From assembly GCA_035578905.1 (NCBI GenBank), contig JAQJVL010000676.1:248001-312000 (forward strand): a stretch of DNA of 64,000 nt, given 5' to 3'. Positions 59,244 through 64,000 of this stretch are shown piece after piece. Position numbers and translations under genes: made by a program. The stretch comes from Stictocephala bisonia (lineage: Eukaryota > Arthropoda > Insecta > Hemiptera > Membracidae). Within the stretch, counting starts at the first letter, position 1, and the number at the start of each line of letters is the position of its first letter. Below the pieces are notes generated by a model. That model searched no databases and had not been told where the DNA came from. It saw nothing but the letters and a program-made list of their open reading frames with translations.

Positions 59244-61029
59244 TTAACCCTTAAACAACACACTGGGGTGTGTGACACCCCACTGCTTTTTATTTTTAGT
59301 GTAATGAAGCCAACAATAAAAACGGGAATTTTTGTCTTTGGTGTAAATTTGGTTGGCTCCCTGCACTACACTTTGCAGTAGTTGATTAGTTCCGTCTGGC
59401 TACTGGATCGAGTACAAGGTCGTTTTTGTTTGGTGTGGGGTGTCTCAAACCCCAGTGTGTAGGTTACGGAACTGTTTTTGCCTGTGTGTCATTTTAGTGC
59501 GTGCCTTGTTTATTGTTATTTTGTTCATTTTATTAGATACAAATTGTGTGTTTTCTAGGTTGTTTGTGTTTTAAACTGTTTGTGGTATTATGGCAAGAGA
59601 AAATTTGAGAGTTAATGAAATTCATTCCCTATTACTGGAACCTAGATCCGATGACGAAAATGATGACGATTTGTTTGGAGGAGATGACACGGATGATGAC
59701 CCGGACTATGTTGTCGATGAAAGTGACTATAGTGATACTGAGAGTGCGGATGAGGGTGAAGTGGTACCAAATGAAAGACAGAGAAATGTGGCAGCTCTTT
59801 TAGGTAAAGACGGATATAAGTGGAGCTGTGAAGAACCGGAGAGGAGGGGACGCCCACTTGCAAGGAATCTACTTCTACATCTTCCTGGAGCTAAAGGATT
59901 AGCAAAAGATGTAACCAATCCTTTAGATGCTTGGAAGGTACAAATTAGTAAACAAATAGTAGATGAAATAGTTCTTAGAACGAATGAAGAGATAAGTAAG
60001 AACATATTGTTTGTACAAAAACCTCAAAGCTACCATCATTCTACTAACGAAGTTGAAATGTTAGCTTTCTTTGGACTGCTATATTTAGCTGGCGTGGAAA
60101 AAAATAGTCATCGCAATTTGGATGAGCTTTGGTCAGTTACATTTGGATCATCGGTGTACCGAAGTACAATGTCATTGAACCGGTTTTGTTTCCTGTCAAA
60201 ATGTTTGAGATTTGATGACAAACGGACCAGGGCTGAAAGGAGAGAAACCGATAAGTTTGCTCCTATTCGCAAAATATGGGATATATTTGTAAATAATGCG
60301 AAATCGTCCTACACTCCCTATGAATGTTGTACTCTTGATGAGCAGTTGGTAGGTTTTAGAGGGCGATGTCCCTTTAGGGTCTATATTAAAAGTAAGCCGG
60401 ACAAGTATGGCATAAAGATCTTTATGCTAAATGACTGTAAAACAAGTTATATGGTTAATGCCATGCCATATGTAGGGAAAGTAACCCCACTGGGGAATGA
60501 AGATGTGCCATCATTTTATGTTCGAACGCTTACCGAACCGATTCACGGGAGTAACAGAAACGTTACGACAGATAACTATTTTTCATCTGTGCCACTATTT
60601 AATTCAATGCTTGTGAATTACAATATAACAATGGTAGGAACTATGAGACAAAACAAACGTTCAATTCCACCCTCATTTTTAGCACGGAAACCACAAGATT
60701 CATCCTTGTTTGCGTTTGATGCAAATAAAATGCTTGTCTCTTATTCACCAAAGCCCAGAAAGAATGTAATACTTTTAAGTACCATGCATCGATCAAAGGA
60801 GATTGATGAGGCAAGTAAAAAGCCACAAGTAATTTTGTTTTATAACAGCACCAAGGGAGGCACTGATACATTTGACCAGCTGTGTCACGCTTACACTGTT
60901 CACCGCCGTTCAAAAAGGTGGCCAATGAGGGTATTTTTTGCTATGTTAGATCAAAGTGCAATCAATGGTGTCTCACACCCCAGTGTGTTAGTTAAAGTAT
61001 GTTTTTAGAGTGTGTAGTTTAAGGGTTAT
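59244..61029 (+). mobile_element. piggyBac-family transposon in eff intron 3
   Basis: TTAA at 59244-59247 and TTAT (one change) at 61026-61029 bound 1778 bp. The ends CCCTTAAACAACACAC and CCCTTAAACTACACAC (minus strand) are inverted repeats with one mismatch, in the CCC-starting style of piggyBac. A motif ACACACTGGGGTGT occurs at about 59257, and in the opposite orientation near 59447 and 60977. It carries the transposase gene 59590-61008 in the same direction as eff. Confidence 0.9.
59590..61008 (+). CDS. piggyBac-type transposase, C-terminally truncated
   Basis: An uninterrupted 472-codon frame. An acidic N-terminus (residues 20-57, mostly Asp and Glu) is followed by the transposase domain (about 105-450). 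The three catalytic aspartates can be located: D250 in TLDEQLVGFRGR, D328 in VTTDNYFSS and D426 in STKGGTDTFDQL. Later RRSKRWPMRVFF and LDQSAIN are also standard. Family members are usually 550-650 residues and end in a cysteine-rich zinc-binding domain that binds the transposon ends. Here the frame leaves the family right after LDQSAIN and ends GVSHPSVLVKVCF, encoded by the 3' subterminal repeat. A deletion has therefore removed the C-terminal part and the frame runs into the element's end. No stop or frameshift, so the insertion or deletion is fairly recent. It may be catalytically impaired or could act as a repressor; that is inference. Confidence 0.88.
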   Translation: MARENLRVNEIHSLLLEPRSDDENDDDLFGGDDTDDDPDYVVDESDYSDTESADEGEVVPNERQRNVAALLGKDGYKWSCEEPERRGRPLARNLLLHLPGAKGLAKDVTNPLDAWKVQISKQIVDEIVLRTNEEISKNILFVQKPQSYHHSTNEVEMLAFFGLLYLAGVEKNSHRNLDELWSVTFGSSVYRSTMSLNRFCFLSKCLRFDDKRTRAERRETDKFAPIRKIWDIFVNNAKSSYTPYECCTLDEQLVGFRGRCPFRVYIKSKPDKYGIKIFMLNDCKTSYMVNAMPYVGKVTPLGNEDVPSFYVRTLTEPIHGSNRNVTTDNYFSSVPLFNSMLVNYNITMVGTMRQNKRSIPPSFLARKPQDSSLFAFDANKMLVSYSPKPRKNVILLSTMHRSKEIDEASKKPQVILFYNSTKGGTDTFDQLCHAYTVHRRSKRWPMRVFFAMLDQSAINGVSHPSVLVKVCF

Positions 61030-61301
61030 TATTTCTCTTGACTTAATTTTAAATCATCTGTTATATGCTTTCAATCAAATATATATAGCCTACTCAGCTG
61101 TAATGTTAATATTTTCAAGAATGCTTTGATTTGACTCTGCATCCCTCATCTCGTTATAACCAATCATTACAAGATCACACACTCAGCTATATGACTCCAT
61201 CAGTATATGATTAGTAATTTTAATAGCAGTCGATGCATTTTGAAATACAGTGTAACTTGTTCAATTTACACTATATGATTTTTTTTAAATCTAAAATTTA
61301 A

Positions 61302-61457
<156 letters not shown>

Positions 61458-61671
61458 TAAAAGTCATCATATAAACATTCATTTAAGGTTTTTATTATTT
61501 AACAGTTTTGTTTTCTTACTACTTTTTCTTAATTACACTTTTTAAGAATCAAGAACAAAAATTAACTTTGTCATTAATCTTTACAATCACTAGACAGAGT
61601 CAAGTTAAATTAATTACTTAATATGTGCACAATTCAGTAAAACATACAATACATACAGATCACATTTTTAT

Positions 61672-62614
61672 TTAACCTGTTCTATGCCAGGAATTTTCCA
61701 GTGGGACATGCTTAAATTGTATGTACATTTTTGTGCAAAATACAAGCTTTTAATTGAACTGCAACAACTTTTTTATTTTTCATTACTCAACATTGAATTC
61801 CTTTTCAAATAATATCAAATTTGTCAAGATATTTGTAAAAAAACTCCTTTAATTTACAAACAAATTTCTTGCAGAGTGTTTCATACTTTGCACACCCAAA
61901 ATGAGTTCAAAAAATCTACACTGAAAATTCAATCTTAGTGTAGAAAACAATTTAATCCTATCTTTTATAGAAGTGGAGATATGGCTAAATTTAAAATCCG
62001 ATATTGCAAGCGTTCACTGATATTAATTATATGTACAACAAAATAAAATGCCATTTTCATAGCAAACACGTAATCAAAATTTTATAAAAGTGGAATATTT
62101 ATTTAAAAAATTGTAATAAAAAGGTGTTATTATATTTAACAATGTTTTGAGCAAAACTATCACAGAGTTCATCGTCATCAATATGAACCACACCTCTTAT
62201 AAACTGTCTTAAAAAATAAGTATTTTCACTAACATGTTACTTAGCATGATGTCTTGTACTAATTTAAAAAATATATATACAAGAGCATACAAAACAATAC
62301 TGCTAAATAACTAAATAAAACAACTTATATTCACATAGTCAACAAACGCCAGAATACTCATCCACTGAATAGTGTGTTTTTGTTTTCACATTTTATAATG
62401 CCAAAGATCGCTAAAATATGAAACCAATAATTCATAAATGATACACCATTCAATAGCGATATAATAAAAATTTTTAACTTCCAAAAATGGCACACTTTAA
62501 GTAACCGTGAAGCAAAAAAACTTTTAAAAAAACAAAATGTAAGTACTATATGTACGTTGGGGCATTAGGGAAAACCACCACTGTCCGTACATACGTCGGT
62601 GTGGAAATGGTTAA
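61672..62614. mobile_element. Possible TTAA-flanked element with diverged ends
   Basis: TTAA at 61672-61675 and 62611-62614 bound 935 bp. The ends CCTGTTCTATGCC and CCATTTCCACACC (minus strand) agree only at spaced positions. It directly precedes the next TTAA element (17 bp away). A low-confidence call. Confidence 0.35.
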
Positions 62615-62630
62615 ATTAAAGTTGGACATT

Positions 62631-63621
62631 TTAACCCTCCTAGTGTTGACTATGTACCCTCAAAATGTTAGGCGGATTTAGCTTGATTTGCAGACATTTG
62701 TTTGAAAAATAATATAAAATATATTTATTATTATAAATACATACTATTATATATCATTTTATTTGTTATGTTACACTGAATATTTTACAATATGTTTTAT
62801 GTACATACCTTCATTTTGAAAAATTTTGTGCATCCAAAACTGAAGAAAACATTTTTTTTCGTTGTTTTAGAAAAGTTTTCACTGTTACCATAGAAATAAA
62901 ATAACACAAACAAACAAATCCAGGATAGCCATCTTGTTCAAAATTTAGTAAACTTTACAAATATATACAAATGTTTTGCTCAGCAAAAATTGGAAAGGAC
63001 AAAAAACAAAAGTAAACACCGGCAAGTCAACATGAGCTTGATTTCCAGACATTTGTTTGAAAAATAATATTAAATTTATTTTTTATTAAAAATACATACT
63101 ATTATATATTATTTTATTTGTTATATTACACTGAATATTTTACAATATGTTTTATGTACATACCTTCATTTTGAAAAATTTTGTGCATCCAAAACTGAAG
63201 AAAACATTTTTTTTCGTTGTTTTAGAAAAGTTTTCACTGTTACCATAGAAATAAAATAACACAAACAAACAAATCCAGGATAGCCATCTTGTTCAAAATT
63301 TAGTAAACTTTAAAAATGTATACAATATATACAAATGATTTGCTCAGCAAAAATTGGAAAGGACAAAAAACAAACGTAAACACCGGCGAGTCAACATGGC
63401 CGATCCTCCTTCACTGACTGTTACAGCTATTTTGTAAACAAATCACAATTCTCTCGATGCGTGTAATCGATCAAACTCGACTATCGATTATTCGGTATCA
63501 TCTCCTGTTTCGATTGATACCACATAGAGTATTATTGACGGAACGATAATGCCAGAATAGCATATGTAACAATGGACTGCACAGTTGCCGATGCATCGGC
63601 AATTAACAACAGGAGGGTTAA
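62631..63621. mobile_element. TTAA-flanked element with CCCTCCT ends and an internal tandem duplication
   Basis: TTAA at 62631-62634 and 63618-63621 bounds 983 bp. The ends CCCTCCTAGTGTTGA and CCCTCCTGTTGTTAA (minus strand) are inverted repeats in the CCC style of piggyBac. The interior consists mostly of two copies of a 355-bp unit. No transposase. Confidence 0.8.
62681..63395 (+). repeat. 355-bp tandem duplication inside the TTAA element
   Basis: The unit starts at 62681 and again at 63036 (GCTTGATTT then CAGACATTTGTTTGAAAAAT). The copies are nearly identical; the second has a short extra TATACAA-type expansion near 63318. It must have arisen recently. Confidence 0.9.
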
Positions 63622-64000
63622 ATATCATGAGACCAGCTGATTTCTGTCTGCAACAAATCGTTTACTTTCGTCTAGTATCTTTAATATAATTTTACAGTAA
63701 AGTTGCAATACAGTTTGTTTATTTGAACTACGTAGTAAGTTTTCTTCAATATATTATTACATATTAGACATTAATGATGTATATATTTTGTTTATAATTA
63801 GTTAATTAGTAGCCTTTTTCCCACATGACTTTTTCTATGCTGGTGTTTTTCAAATTTATTTACCTAGCTTTAATAGTTTTGTTGTAAGTATATGTTAAAA
63901 TTGTGGTATATTTTCTTTAATTTTTGTTGTATTTGTATGAAGAAAATGTAAAAAACACCAATAATGCTATTACCAGCATCCTTAATTATGTAGGCCTACA
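63622..64000 (+). other. eff intron 4, right edge of the window
   Basis: AT-rich sequence without a recognised feature; the intron continues past the window. Confidence 0.6.

Noticed and set aside
59615..60925. Frames overlapping the piggyBac transposase on both strands
   Set aside because: They are shadows of the 472-codon transposase frame.

Overview
The window reads as nuclear DNA of an insect. Coding exons are small, bounded by GT/AG and scattered through AT-rich sequence. The two clearly recognisable genes are a sigma-class glutathione S-transferase and the ubiquitin-conjugating enzyme effete/UbcD1 (UBE2D family). Most of the rest is mobile-element sequence of arthropod type (Tc1/mariner, Tigger/pogo, piggyBac-like, non-LTR retrotransposon tails, tRNA-derived SINEs). 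The repeat style resembles Hemiptera, but that is only an impression.

Layout. Positions 1-6742 hold a Tigger-type element and the last two exons (2009-2097, 6651-6742) of a plus-strand gene I cannot name. Positions 6990-9583 are a Tigger transposon with a decayed transposase and a nested LINE tail. Positions 9700-21550 are intergenic and filled with MITEs, foldback elements, SINEs and LINE fragments. Three exons of the GST lie at 21687-28033 on the plus strand; the N-terminal exons were not found. Its last intron carries minisatellites, a LINE tail, and a mariner pseudogene into which another DNA transposon has inserted at a TTAA. Positions 28034-42245 are intergenic: a 1-kb foldback, a 33-bp minisatellite, SINEs and a TTAA-flanked element. 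effete starts at 42246 and runs past the right end. Its first four coding exons (66 codons) are spread over 19 kb, and its introns contain many elements, including a piggyBac transposase gene with the DDD triad but no C-terminal domain.

Two patterns stand out. First, at least ten elements are flanked by TTAA, the target piggyBac-type transposases use, and they have several unrelated termini; one holds the remains of a different, Mutator-type transposase. Second, several unrelated short palindromic elements share a CTGANGA / stem / GAA core that folds like a hammerhead ribozyme. Three of them are flanked by 12-17 bp direct repeats and have a one-sided tail, which suggests retroposition of ribozyme-bearing RNAs (Penelope-like or retrozyme-like).

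No functional RNA gene, CRISPR array, operon or prokaryotic feature was seen. The genes are not visibly related in function; they are neighbours on one strand. All exon calls come from reading splice sites and protein similarity by eye.
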